NCBI RefSeq assembly: GCF_020509005.1
Contig: NC_063013.1
Span: forward strand, 4,960,001 to 5,024,000
Reading direction: 5' to 3'
DNA from: Fulvia fulva
Taxonomy: Eukaryota; Ascomycota; Dothideomycetes; Mycosphaerellales; Mycosphaerellaceae
DNA length: 64,000 nt
The position numbers and the translations under genes are program-made. The notes beneath the pieces were generated by a model. The model searched no databases. It was not told the origin of the DNA and saw only the letters and a program-made list of their open reading frames with translations. Below, in pieces: positions 12,186 through 23,691 of this stretch (the stretch's first letter is position 1; every line of letters begins with the position of its first letter).

Positions 12186-13400
12186 TAGGCGTTTTCCGCC
12201 GGTAGTACTACTACTATAGCGGTCAGACTATTATTAGCGGTCTTTCGCTTAGGGCGCTCGTAGGGGTCGAGTAGATAGCTAGCTACTCCTAAGGCGTGTC
12301 CGGTACCGCGGTACCGTAGGTAGCTACCGCTTATAATAATCTAGGTATACTAATCCTAGGTAAGTAGTACGAGGTTCTTATATTGCTTAGACCGGTCCTT
12401 CTATAGAAGTAAGGCCTAGTTAGTATACGGTAAGCGACTAAGCGGTATACTAGTATTAGTAGGAATCGCTAGCGGTATTACCTAGCCGATAGTAGGCGTA
12501 GTTATATCTAGCGTCGCGCCCGGAGGCTTACCGCTAGATAGCTTCTTATTGTCCTTATTATCGTTAACCTTTCGAGGTAGGTCAATGTCGAGCTAAGCTA
12601 TCTCGCTCTCTAGGCGATAGTATTACGAAGCTAGGCCCTCGACTATCTTAAATTCCGTAAGTCCTATAAGACGGGTACGGTACTTAAAGCTAAGCTTCTT
12701 CTTTAGCTTAAGAGCTTCCTACCTACGGCTTAAAGCTAGCGGTAGGCGAGCGCGTTCCTTCTAGTACTTAGCGTAGAATAGAGAGGACTTGTCTAATTCT
12801 CCTATCTTTAGAGCGTCTATATTATTACGTACCGTGCCTTCGGGATTATAGTCGCCGAAGTTACGGTTAAGGAACTTAAGCGCTTTCTATACGGACTTGA
12901 AGGGCTTACTAACTATATACTTTCCGATAAGGATCTTCTATAGAATATAGTTTCGAAGTATCTACTATACTAATCCGGTAGTATATTCTTAAACGAAGCG
13001 GAGGGCGGATAGTACGTCCTTAAAAGTCGAGACGGCGAACTTATTACTAAGTTATATAGTCTACTCGTCGAGGCTTAGAGAGTCCTTACTATAGTTCTTA
13101 CTAGAGAACTTAAGCTTCGGTATGTCGACGCGGCTACTAGTCTTAAAGTCCTTAGATATAGTAGGATTATAGCGGACCACGTCGACGCTAGTATCTACTA
13201 TCTCGTAGTCCTCCTTAATAATGACTAGTTCCTTACTCTTCTTCTTATCCTTCTTCTTACCCTTACTCTTACGCGGAGGTAGATCGATGTCGGAATCGGA
13301 GTCGGAGGATAAGTCGGATAAATCTAGATTAAATAAGTCGTAGACGCGCTACTTACGGTACTTACGGGCGGTAGGCTGCTTCTTAGTCCCCTTATTAATA

Positions 13401-13493
13401 GGCTTATCGGTGGGCGTATTAGTAGGCTTATCGGCGGGCGTATTAGTAGGCTTATCGGCGAGCGTATTAGTAGGCTTATCGGCGGGCTTATTA
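13401..13493 (-). repeat. 24-bp tandem repeat in the Gag region of gypsy B
   Basis: About 3.8 copies of a 24-base unit starting GGCTTATCGG at 13401, 13425, 13449 and 13473. On the coding strand each unit is an in-frame eight-residue repeat reading TNTPADKP with small changes. It lies next to a Lys-rich stretch of the gag relic. Confidence 0.75.
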
Positions 13494-14573
13494 CCGCGGC
13501 GGCGTCGTAACTTAGAGAGGGAACGAGCACTACGTTCCTTTAGTTTCTCGGTAGTACGGCTACGCTTAGCCTCCTCGAGTTCCTACTAGAGCGTCTAAAT
13601 CTTCTATTATAGCCCTACTACGTCTATAGTAGTAGGTACGGTCTTATTAGGTACGAGGCTATCGAGTTCGGCTACCTTAGCCTTAAGTATACTAACTTCC
13701 TTCTTAGTAGACTTAGTATAATTATACTATTCGTTAGCCTACATCCTATACTTAGTCACGTCCTGCTTTGCCTTACTTAAGTCCTCGTTTACTTGTTCGA
13801 GGTCTTACTTATATTCCTACTTATACTTCGTAGTATATTATAACTCGGTATATATATCCTTAAACTTCTTCTTATTTAGCTCGTTAGCCTTATATAACGC
13901 CGCCCTATCTAGGATAGCTTGGCGATGATCGGCTTCGAGCTTACGAAGTGCGTATAAGATAGCTTCTAGTTAATTCTTAACGTAATCGTAAAGCTAGGTC
14001 GAGTCGAGTATACGTAGCTACTCGAGTAGGATACGCTAGGTACTACCGCGACCCTAGGCGTCTATAAAGTCAACGGCGAAGTCTTTTCGAGTATTATCGT
14101 AGGACCTATCGTCGTTCTTATGCTTAATAATGTCGCCCCCGTATAATAACGTAGTAAGGTTAAGAGTATCGGGGATTTCGAGCTATATCTCGTTACCTTC
14201 CTCCTCTTCTAGAAGCTAGTCGAGAATCGCGCGCTCCGTATTAGCGTACTTAGTATAGGGATCTAGTAGGACGGAGTCATCGGACTAGGTGTACTAATTG
14301 GCTCGCGTAAAGAGTTCTAAGTTTCGAGTTAGTCGCGTATAGCGTACGATACGTTAAGTATTCGCGCCGCCGCTAGGGCCGCTACCCTACGGTCTCGCTA
14401 TACTATAAGTATAGTACGCCCTTCTAGCGTCTTTACTAGGAGGGAGAGAGAGAGAGTACTACGCTACTTTCTACGCTAGTACGAGTCGGGGATTTCGAGG
14501 AGTCGCGTTATCGCGATTTTTTAAGCTAAGCGGCGCTAAATATAGTAGCGTCCTTATAAATAAGCTATCGAAG

Positions 14574-14767
14574 TGTTACGAGGATATAGTACGAGAGTAT
14601 AGGGGTGTAGTATTAATAAAGTCGATAGCTAAAGAGAGAAGTAGGTTCTAAGGTCGAGGCCTATACTTAAGGGCCGAGGTGTTACGGGTCGGCTTCGGGC
14701 CGAGCGTTACGTAATCTGAGGTCACGTGCCCCTTTGCCAATTTATCACTTACGGAGCGGCCGTGACA
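14574..14767 (-). repeat. 5' LTR of gypsy B
   Basis: 194 bp, TGTTACGAGG...CCGTGACA, the less mutated of the two LTRs. The right-hand ATTAT duplication follows immediately, and gypsy A gag sequence resumes after it. Confidence 0.95.
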
Positions 14768-15990
14768 ATTATAGAGGATCTTATAGATCTACTAGAGATA
14801 GTTATTGACCGTCTTCTTAAACTTATCTATCTTTAACCCGTTTAACGAGTCGAAGGCTTTCTAGAAGTTATCGATAGTAACCCTCCTCTTCCTTAGTACC
14901 TTAGTACCCTTATCTTCTATCTTATCCTTAATAAACTCCGCCCTATATAGGTTAGCTAAGTTTAGCTCTATCTCGACCTCCTCTTCCTTAATCGCCTTAA
15001 CTTAGTCGAATACCTTCTTATACTACTTACGGTACTAGTTATTCTCGTCGAGGAGCCTATTTATAATATCCTCTTTACGTCCTTAAGTCTACGTCGCCGG
15101 GTTCGCGCTATCGTTATTAGGTAGATCGGGTAGTAGGGTAAAGAAGGATAATCTATTAAGGGACGCGCGATAAACGCGTCTATTAGTATTCTCTATACTT
15201 ACGCCTAGTACGCCGGTACCGGTCTATCTCGCTATTATTACTATATTAGCTATAATCTACTTTAAGGTACGACTTAGCGAGTATAAAACCTAATCTTAGT
15301 ACTTCCTCGTATACTATCGCGGTTTCTCTTTAATCTCCTAAATATAGCTTGTCGTGTCTCTCTATACGTTAGTAATAATCTATTCGAAGTATTATAAGTA
15401 GGTATAAGTACGTAGTCGGGTAAGGTATAAGTCGAATAGATATTCTATCTTAGGGATACGCGGAGGGCGCGAGAGTTATATACGGGCGCCAAGCCGCTAG
15501 TCGGATTAGTTAGTAGGCGCGAGGTCTAGGTACGTACCCGCGGGTTTAAGTAAATATACGCCGGTACGGTAATAGATCTATATACTTCTAGATATTTAAA
15601 GACTCTACGTAGAGCTCTAGCTAACGGTCGAATTTATCCTATTAGTTATAGCTCTTTAGAACTACTATATCCTACAGTAGGATACTAGTTACTCCGTTTT
15701 TAGTAGTTACTATAACTATAAATAGAGAGGCTAGTAAAAGTTCTATATAGGTTTACTAGGCCTAGGGGTACTACTATACCGGTTATAGTAGTATTTTTGA
15801 CGATATAAGATCTACTTTAGGGCTTCCTTCTCGTAGCAAATATTAGTAAGCGCTAGCCGGGCTTATAACTATTATGTTATTAATATAACTTATAGGAAGT
15901 TATTATACGGGCTTATAAAGAGTATTTTCAAAGTAGGTTATATTATATATATATAGAATAGACGACTATCACTCTTAGAGAGGCTGTAGG

Positions 15991-16152
15991 TGACTAATTA
16001 GTTACCTGATTCTTGGCGTACGTGGCCTCAAGTTTTGATGATGGGCTGTTGCCTATGTGCACGCTTAGATCGCGAAAGGTGCCCCTAGAGACTGGGCGGG
16101 CAAGGTAGTATGGACCTGCGCCTATGTGCCAACTCAAAACAAGCGTCGGGTA
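15991..16152. other. Boundary of the RIPped island
   Basis: CpA and TpG return abruptly just before 16,000. A near-perfect 20-base palindrome (AGGT-ACTAATTAGT-ACCT with one mismatched pair) lies exactly at the transition, 15988-16007. No gene is visible up to the carboxypeptidase. Confidence 0.6.
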
Positions 16153-16306
16153 ACATCTACTAGGGCACGATCATTTTGGATCCTCACAGAATCTCGGAAG
16201 CGTGTCGGGATATACGCCGCTTCGACAGCCAAAATATCCTTGTCGTGAGAGGATGTACCCGCGCGCTACCGAGATGCTGAGGATCCGAAATGACCGTGGT
16301 AGATGT
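16153..16306 (-). mobile_element. MITE-like inverted-repeat element, copy 1
   Basis: 154 bp with about 45-bp imperfect terminal inverted repeats (ACATCTAC at the left, GTAGATGT at the right, each followed inward by a GGATCC block). It is flanked by TA at 16151-16152 and 16307-16308. It is homologous along its length, in inverted orientation, to 43300-43441. No coding capacity. It lies about 140 bp upstream of the carboxypeptidase start codon. Confidence 0.78.
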
Positions 16307-16449
16307 TAGTGCGATGGCCGATGCATTGCCGGTATCTGCTACGCCGATAACAGTAGCGATGACAGCGATAGATCGCGACCCAGAGACGAGTACGGTAGGT
16401 CTTTAAAGCCCTGGGGCTGCTTCTCTTTCCCTCGTCTCAGAACAGCACA

Positions 16450-18455
16450 ATGGCATCAATCCTAAGAGCTTCGGCTCTCTACATGTACTTAGCGCTCGCA
16501 GCGCCTACCTTCGCCCAATTCGTAAAGGCACCGACAGATTTGACGACGACCAAGGGCAATTTGGATTTACCCGTTCGATGGAAAGAGGTGCCAGAGGGCA
16601 CATGCGAACTCACGCCAGGAGTCAAGAGCTATAGCGGATATGTGGACATTGAGAATAACCAGCACATCTTCTTCTGGTTCTTCGAGGCACGCGATCAGAA
16701 GCCAGAAGATGCTGAGCTCACAGTTTGGATCAATGGCGGCCCGGGTTCATCATCAATGATCGGACTCTTCGAGGAATTGGGGCCATGTCGAGTTGATATG
16801 GATGGTAATGTATACCACAATCCATATGCTTGGAAGTGAGTAGTCCACAACTTCGGTCTAAGCAGAATTGATGTACTGATGAACTTGGAGCAACGTCTCC
16901 AACATGCTCTTCATTGATCACCCAGCTCAAGTTGGCTTCTCCTACTCGACACCGATCCCATCTTACATCTCCAGCGCAGGTTCCGTCGTTCAGCTGCCGA
17001 ATGCGACCTGTCCAGAGTATGCAGCGGATGTGGATTGCGCCACACGCTCCCAGCCAAAGCAAACCGATACTGCCAACTCCACCTCGAACGCTGCTCCATC
17101 GATGTGGAAGACAATTCAAGGTTTCATGGGCGCGTTCCCTCAATACTCTCGCACGGAGTTCAACTTTGCAACTGAAAGCTACGGTATGTACTCATCGACT
17201 GACGAGATCGAGCGAGCAACGGCCCATCCGCGAGAACCACACATCAGCCTAGTACCTAACTTCTTCTTCTTCAAAGGCGGTCACTATGGACCAATCTTCA
17301 ACGCCTACATCGAATCTCAAAACAAGCTCATTGACGACGGCAGCCTTCCGGGCGCAAAGCACATCAACCTCCGCACAGTCCTGATCGGCAACGGCTGGTA
17401 CGACCCTCTAATTCAGTACCAAGCCTACTACAACTTCACGGTCTATCCAGGCAATACATATGACTACCGACCATACAACAGCAGCGTCGAGGAGCAAATC
17501 TACAACGCTCTGTACGGCCCCGGAAACTGCTACGACCAAACCGTTGCATGCAACACCGGCGGTCTCAATGAAATCTGCATGGCAGCGGACAGCTTCTGTG
17601 CCAACGAGATCGAAGTTCCACTGGGTAACGAGGGCCGCGACGAGTACGACATCAGAGAGCTCACTCCCGATCCCTTTCCGTACTCCTTCTACTCGAAATA
17701 CCTCAACAGCCCGAAACTGCAACAGGCCATCGGCGCATACGTCAACTTCACCAGCAGCAACGGCGCAGTCGGCGATGCCTTCAGCTCAACAGGCGATGAC
17801 GACCGCGAAGACGGCACAATCGAAGCTACCCGCAGCCTCGTGGAACAGGGTATCTACGTAGTCCAATTCGCCGGAGACGCAGACTACAATTGCAACTGGC
17901 TAGGCGGCGAAGTCATCGCTCACGAAGTTGACGCTCCCGGTTTCGGTACGGCGGGATACACCAATATTACCACTTCCGACAACATCGTGCATGGTCAAGG
18001 CAAGTCTTCTCTTTCCCTCCGCTTCGTCTCCAATCTCCTTTACTAACACGACAACCACAGTCAAACAATCCTCCAACTTCGCCTTCGCACGAATCTACGA
18101 GTCCGGCCACGAAGTACCCTTCTACCAACCCCTAATCGCCCTCGAAATGTTCAATCGCTCCATACACGGTCTAGACATCGCAACTGGAGAAAAGGAGATC
18201 ACGTTAGGATGTGGGTATAAGAGCGTGGGAACGGCGAAGAGCGAGTATAGAGAGGGCAACGGGACTGTGCAGTTCAAAGTGTTGCCAGCGAATGCCACGT
18301 ACAACACCACGTTGAATGGGCCGAACCCTATCAATGGAACAAGCAGCGCGGGTGGAGATGCGGCGTCGAAGAAGCGCGGGATGATGACAAGGGCGAAGCA
18401 AAGCTTGAAGAGTAAGAGGACTTTTAAGCCGAGTTTTGGGAGGAAGATGAAGTAG
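16450..18455 (+). CDS. Secreted serine carboxypeptidase (S10 family)
   Basis: Four exons, 16450-16835, 16891-17183, 17277-17999 and 18061-18455, give 598 residues, a usual length for fungal S10 enzymes. The first 22 residues form a signal peptide ending before QFVKAP, so the product enters the secretory pathway and removes C-terminal residues from peptides outside the cell or in the vacuole. The oxyanion-hole segment WINGGPGSSS, the nucleophile in ESYGGHYGP (Ser225, formed across intron 2), the Asp in GDADYNCNWLGG (near 427) and the His in SGHEVPFYQP are all present. Intron 3 is a GC-AG intron (GCAAGT donor, 18000-18060) with a canonical TACTAAC branch site. The C-terminal tail is Lys/Arg-rich. 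It is the first intact gene beside the transposon island. Exon joins were chosen to restore the conserved motifs. Confidence 0.93.
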
Positions 18456-18731
18456 ATCTGTCGCCGGAAAGAGTGGAGCGAGCATATCCGACTAGACTTG
18501 AAAGAGCCACTCGTGGAAGAGCGGGATGGTGAACCAGGAGCTGCATATCCAGACATGCACATAATCATGAGTATCAGCTATCTACTTAGTAGCTCGCACA
18601 TTCTGGATGATGTGATTATATCTCAATCCATGCTCCGATAGGACCCGAATCTCGACCCGGTCGGCAATGCTCATCTGTGTGGATGTTTACTTTTTTGTCG
18701 TTATCATCAGGACAGAAGAAATTGTAGTCGT

Positions 18732-20004
<1,273 letters not shown>

Positions 20005-20886
20005 TTTGGATTGTAGACTGTGTTGTGAAGCTGGTGAGCAGTCAGTCAGTGCCGGTCGAGGTATATGTAGAGGTAGAGGCCGTACGGGTGGGTTCTGTTC
20101 GGTGGTGAGTGTGATGTTTTGGGTTTGTTTGGGAAAGAAAAGAAGAGCAAGCGAAGAGCGAGGGGTGGTGGCGGGGTATAGTATCTACCTTTAGTTTCTG
20201 ATGTCAGTGCTGTCAACGCGATGATAGCTGTTTCTTTGAGCAATTGGTACTACAGTCACAGTCACAGTCACGCAGAAGCGCGTGCCCAGAACCATTATAT
20301 ACCGCCGGCCCATATGGTCTTTGCCGGCCATCGACAGCCGTGGCCATCTCACATGTTTGACATCCCACCGACCCCTCCGAGGGCTCCAGCGCCAGACTCC
20401 GATTCTGCCCGCATCGTTACCTAGACGCAGCACTCTGTCCCGAACCCATCCGTTATGTATATCATTCTAGCCGCGGATCTGCTCTTGGCTCTATCCTGAC
20501 CTCACTTCCTCAAAGATGTGCTGTTTGAGTGCTTCAGCGCATCTTTTACTTCATCGCCGTCGTTGTGCTCAACGAGCTCGCTCAGATCGGTCCTTTTGCG
20601 GTGGACCTGCGTGGCTCCCGAGACCGGTGAGATTAGTCTACAAAGACCGCTGTCAGAAACTCGGCCAAGCCTCAACGAAAATGCGTTCGATCGATGACTG
20701 CCATACATAACGTACACCGTGTCGCATAGTGCGATAAGCAATGCCTAGAAGAGACCTTGATGAAGGTGATGTCGCACTGCAAACAGCCGTTCGCTCCCAG
20801 CCACTGTTGGATCCAATTCTGCCCCTTAAAGTTCCCCAGAATGGCATAGCCATGTTCCGTGTAGTCATACTTGCACTTTCTGAACA
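20005..20886. promoter_or_regulatory. Intergenic region with the gpdA promoter/leader
   Basis: On the minus strand, upstream of the gpdA start codon, there is a strongly pyrimidine-rich stretch (about 20030-20170) typical of highly expressed fungal genes, and a TATA-like ACTATACC near 20175-20185. The remainder up to the next gene's stop codon shows no convincing gene. Confidence 0.5.
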
Positions 20887-22223
20887 CTACTCATCATTCT
20901 CATACTTCAGCAAACCACGTGGGAAATCGCTTTCCGGTCTAGCAGCGGGTACGCCACCGCCATCATTGTTGCTATTGCCATTCTCGACTTTTGGGAAAGC
21001 GAAGAATGCCTTGTTGACTGGCTCGGCGGCATAGTTCTGGAAGGGGGTGGTGAATCGATTCTGGGCCGTCATGGGAGCCATCGGTCCAGTGAAGGCTGGT
21101 TGGAAGGCTCGGTCGGTCGTGGTCGAGACGTTGCCAGAACTCCACGCCCACGGCGGCTGTAAGATGGTCAGTCCACTGAAGCACAACATCTAGTAGTGTC
21201 GCACCTGTCTTGGCGCTGTCCACGAGCGTCTGCCATACAGGCCTTCGTTCTTTGGACGCGGCTTGGGAGCTGGAGGCATTGGACGCGGTCCAGGCGCCTG
21301 TCCACCCGGTGGCGCAAGATGGGATGTCTTGAGCTGCCACACTGGCCGATCATTCTTATGCCACTGGTCAGGGTGCATGAAATGGCACAGTGGATCAGAG
21401 CAGCCCATGTCACGAGCACAGGCAACGTAAACACAGTTTACGCCACCCCGGGACTTGCAGTTATTACACCGGGCTGTGTGATCGCAGGTCTCGGCCAGAC
21501 CTGCGCTAAAACACTCTCTGCATACCGGCCGTCGTCCAGGTGGAGCTGCACCGAAGCCATTGTGCTGGCGCTTTGGTTCGGATACATTTGCATCCTCGAA
21601 TGGATAGGACCGCTTCGTGCCTGGCGCCGGGATGCTTCGCTGGCCAAAGTCGAGTTGCAGACCAGACTGCGGACCCGGATATCCTGGAGCCGAACGAGCG
21701 CCAGCAGGTGGCTCAAAGCTGGTATGCTGAAACTGCGTTGATGGCAGTGCACCTGTTGCTTGTGAGTGTGCGTTATTGTATAGGTGTGCGTGGAGCATAC
21801 TTGATGGCATTGCAGCCGAAGGTTCGTCTCGCAGAACGAGAGCCGTGGACTTGGCATCATCACTGCCCGAGCCATCGCGGGAGCCTGGCGCTATGCTGGT
21901 CCCTGGTTGGTGTCAGCTCTCCTTCTGGGAAGCCATGTGGTTGAGTTGGTACCATCTGTAAGCATGCCAAGAGATGGCACGCTGTTGCTGCGGCTGGACG
22001 ACCGCTCGTCCTTCACGCCCACAGAGGAAGAGCTATCGTTGGACGCAGTGGTGGCGCACGACAAGGTCATTGCGATGTCCTTGAGCTCACTGGCAACAGG
22101 CTCAGATGTTTGGCTTGCGGCAATCAGGAGTCTAACAACAAGCATCTGCATGCTGTCGCCGCCTCCACCGTGCTGTTCAGCGCCGTGTGGCTCTGGCTGC
22201 GATTGTTCTTGCTCTTGTGCCAT
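20887..22223 (-). CDS. Hypothetical Cys-rich protein with zinc-finger-like core
   Basis: Not recognised as a named family. The clear exons are 20887-21156 and an exon from 21205 rightward, joined by a 48-bp intron (21157-21204). The first coding exon runs from the ATG at 22223 to about 21953. The 5' intron is uncertain: a GTACCA donor at 21952 and CAACAG acceptor at 21753 (200 bp) keep the frame. The centre has a Cys/His cluster (CRECFSAGLAETC, CNNC, then further Cys, CHFMHPDQWH) able to bind zinc. The rest is Pro/Gly/Gln-rich and probably disordered; the C-terminus is acidic (KYENDE). Composition suggests a nuclear or RNA-related protein, but that is inference only. Confidence 0.6.
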
Positions 22224-22618
22224 GGTGTTGACGTCGAAGCAAGGAGTGAAGTACTTGAGAAGCCTGAGGCATGGGCAGTGAAGATGTGGGAACGAAAGTT
22301 GGAGGATGAACGTCGCGTCTGAGTTGTTGTTTACGTGAAGTGCAGACTGACAGAGTACTTGCCGTTCGAAACGGCGCTAGCAACTGCGCAGTCAATGGTC
22401 CCGAGACAAGCAGGAACGCGCCCGCACTAACCTGCCATTTATTAAAAAGGATATTTGTCGAAACAGAAGCCTCCATCAAGGCCACCTGGGCACTGTCTTG
22501 CCTCCCCGCCCACGAAAAGGAGAGCCTCGAAATTGGACTGCATGTCGAGCCAACACAGCCAGGATGAAGCACAAGTATTCACAGCTCGATCCCTTGATCA
22601 TCGACCATCCTCGACGAC
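22224..22618. other. Intergenic gap
   Basis: Between the start of the Cys-rich protein gene and the 3' end of the cupin gene. I see no gene, repeat or RNA here; it should contain the promoter of the Cys-rich gene. Confidence 0.5.
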
Positions 22619-23260
22619 TCAAACATCCAACACAGGCCCTTCGTCCCCATCAACCGGATCCCTTTCAAACCACGGCAACCCTTTGATCTTCTCAACTTTC
22701 GACTCCTCCCCTTTCTTTCCATAGCACATATCCCAATTGCATCCCCTCGGATAGCTCTCGTCCATCTGTGGAAAACCCCTCGGTCAGTTACCAAACCCTC
22801 TCCAAGCATAACTTGACCACCTTTGCCCCTTCATCTCAGACCCCCATCGACAACTCACCTCAAACCCCCCACCCCCCTCCGTAAGATCCTCAAGCAACCT
22901 ATGCCCCACCCCCGCCGGCACAACAATAACATCGCCCCTTTCTACCACCGTCTTAACCCTCCCCTCATTCTCCTCGTGCCCGAAGCAAAGCTTTGCTTTG
23001 CCCCTGCTCACAGCCAGAAGTTCGCGCGAAGTGCTGTGGAAACGCGTGGTGCTGTACATCGTATAGCGCCATTGTGGGGTGACAACACCGACCGTTGATA
23101 GGTGAGATTCGGTTTGGGAAGCGGATGTTGAGGTGAGAAAGGCGGATTTGTAGATCAGCAAGGGTTTGCGAGCCAAAGAGGTGTTGGGGGTTAGGTCGTG
23201 AGCTGGGATTTGGTGCCGGAGGACTTTGAGGTCTTTGAGAGGGGTGAGCTTCGCGGCCAT
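22619..23260 (-). CDS. Cupin-fold protein (YjlB type)
   Basis: Two exons, 22859-23260 and 22619-22765 with a 93-bp GTGAGT...ACAG intron, give 182 residues, in the range of the family. A single cupin beta-barrel is visible: the strand pair around HSTSRELLAVSRGKAKLCFG and the second motif GDVIVVPAGVGHRLLE. The spliced C-terminus restores the family ending (SYPRGCNWDMCYG, then LPWFERDPVDGDEGPVLDV). Without splicing the frame would stop early after a non-homologous tail, which is why the intron was chosen. Metal-binding His/Glu residues are few (RFHSTSRELL, VGHRLLE), so an enzymatic role is possible but unknown. Bacterial YjlB and fungal relatives have no established function. Confidence 0.82.
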
Positions 23261-23691
23261 TTTTGTGGTGGTTAGTAGTTCTCGTTATGTTCTTCTGTCG
23301 TTGAAGATCCAGTCCAATGCTTCATGATCTACAGCTTACGTCATCGTCGCCACCCAAAATGCAGTTACGGGAGATGCGCACGTGCGCGAAGGTCAGGATA
23401 GAAGCCGTGATATGGTTGCACTGGAGTCTATTGCTCAATCAACATACGTGACATATTCATAACGTTCATACCAGAAGTGTCGGTGACCCCTTTCCAGTAA
23501 TGCTACACGCAACAGGGTATACCATTCATCCTCTCATGCCTCTCAAGCTTCTGGTACTCGCTTCATTTCATCCCATCCACTCCCCCAGATGCCATGCCGT
23601 GATTTGTGCAAAACGCCTGCCGTCTTTGCGCCTGCGTAGGTACGCTGAAATCCTTCAGTAAAAGAGAGATCCAAAACATAATAAACAAGGA
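23261..23691. other. Intergenic gap
   Basis: Upstream of the cupin gene and downstream of the SPRY gene. Nothing beyond short chance frames; it presumably holds the cupin promoter and the SPRY gene's 3' untranslated region. Confidence 0.5.

Larger units (their letters stand above)
7362..14767 (-). mobile_element. Full-length Ty3/gypsy element B (RIPped), nested in gypsy A
   Basis: Bounded by direct 194-bp LTRs (7362-7555 and 14574-14767) and flanked by ATTAT at 7357-7361 and 14768-14772; total 7406 bp. A polypurine tract (minus strand, about 7556-7570, eight G) abuts the left LTR, so the element is transcribed right to left. Gag-like sequence spans about 12200-14500. Reverse transcriptase is readable at about 10050-11000 ([28 protein letters not shown], then YLNNALIFS where YLDD is expected). 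Integrase lies at about 8300-9400 (DKIVIDFIVSLLE, then TDVLTITNRTGK). Stops occur throughout, so no autonomous activity is expected. The small open frames at 9197-9409 and 13324-13530 are accidental reading frames. Confidence 0.93.
2590..15990 (-). mobile_element. RIP-degraded Ty3/gypsy element A, interrupted by two insertions
   Basis: Minus-strand pieces lie at about 2590-4384, 5518-7361 and 14768-15990, separated by the nested DNA transposon and gypsy element B. Reverse transcriptase is readable at about 2590-3330 (VDYRALNTLTTKSRYPI, FTKLDVIATFN, YLNNVLVFSK). A Gag zinc knuckle relic (CLKCEQEGY, with the His codon CAC changed to TAC) lies near 5945-5990. The gag N-terminal part continues across element B at 14768-15300. 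Integrase and the 3' LTR are missing; the left end meets copia sequence at the solo LTR. The 5' LTR presumably lies within 15300-15990 but I could not define its ends. Confidence 0.75.

Noticed and set aside
13324..13530. 68-codon frame with repeated PPISLLIR
   Set aside because: An out-of-frame reading of the 24-base repeat whose Gag frame gives TNTPADKP.
15668..15684. Perfect 17-base palindrome around CCTACAGTAGG, possibly a transposon end
   Set aside because: No matching inverted copy or target duplication found nearby; AT-rich RIPped DNA gives chance palindromes.
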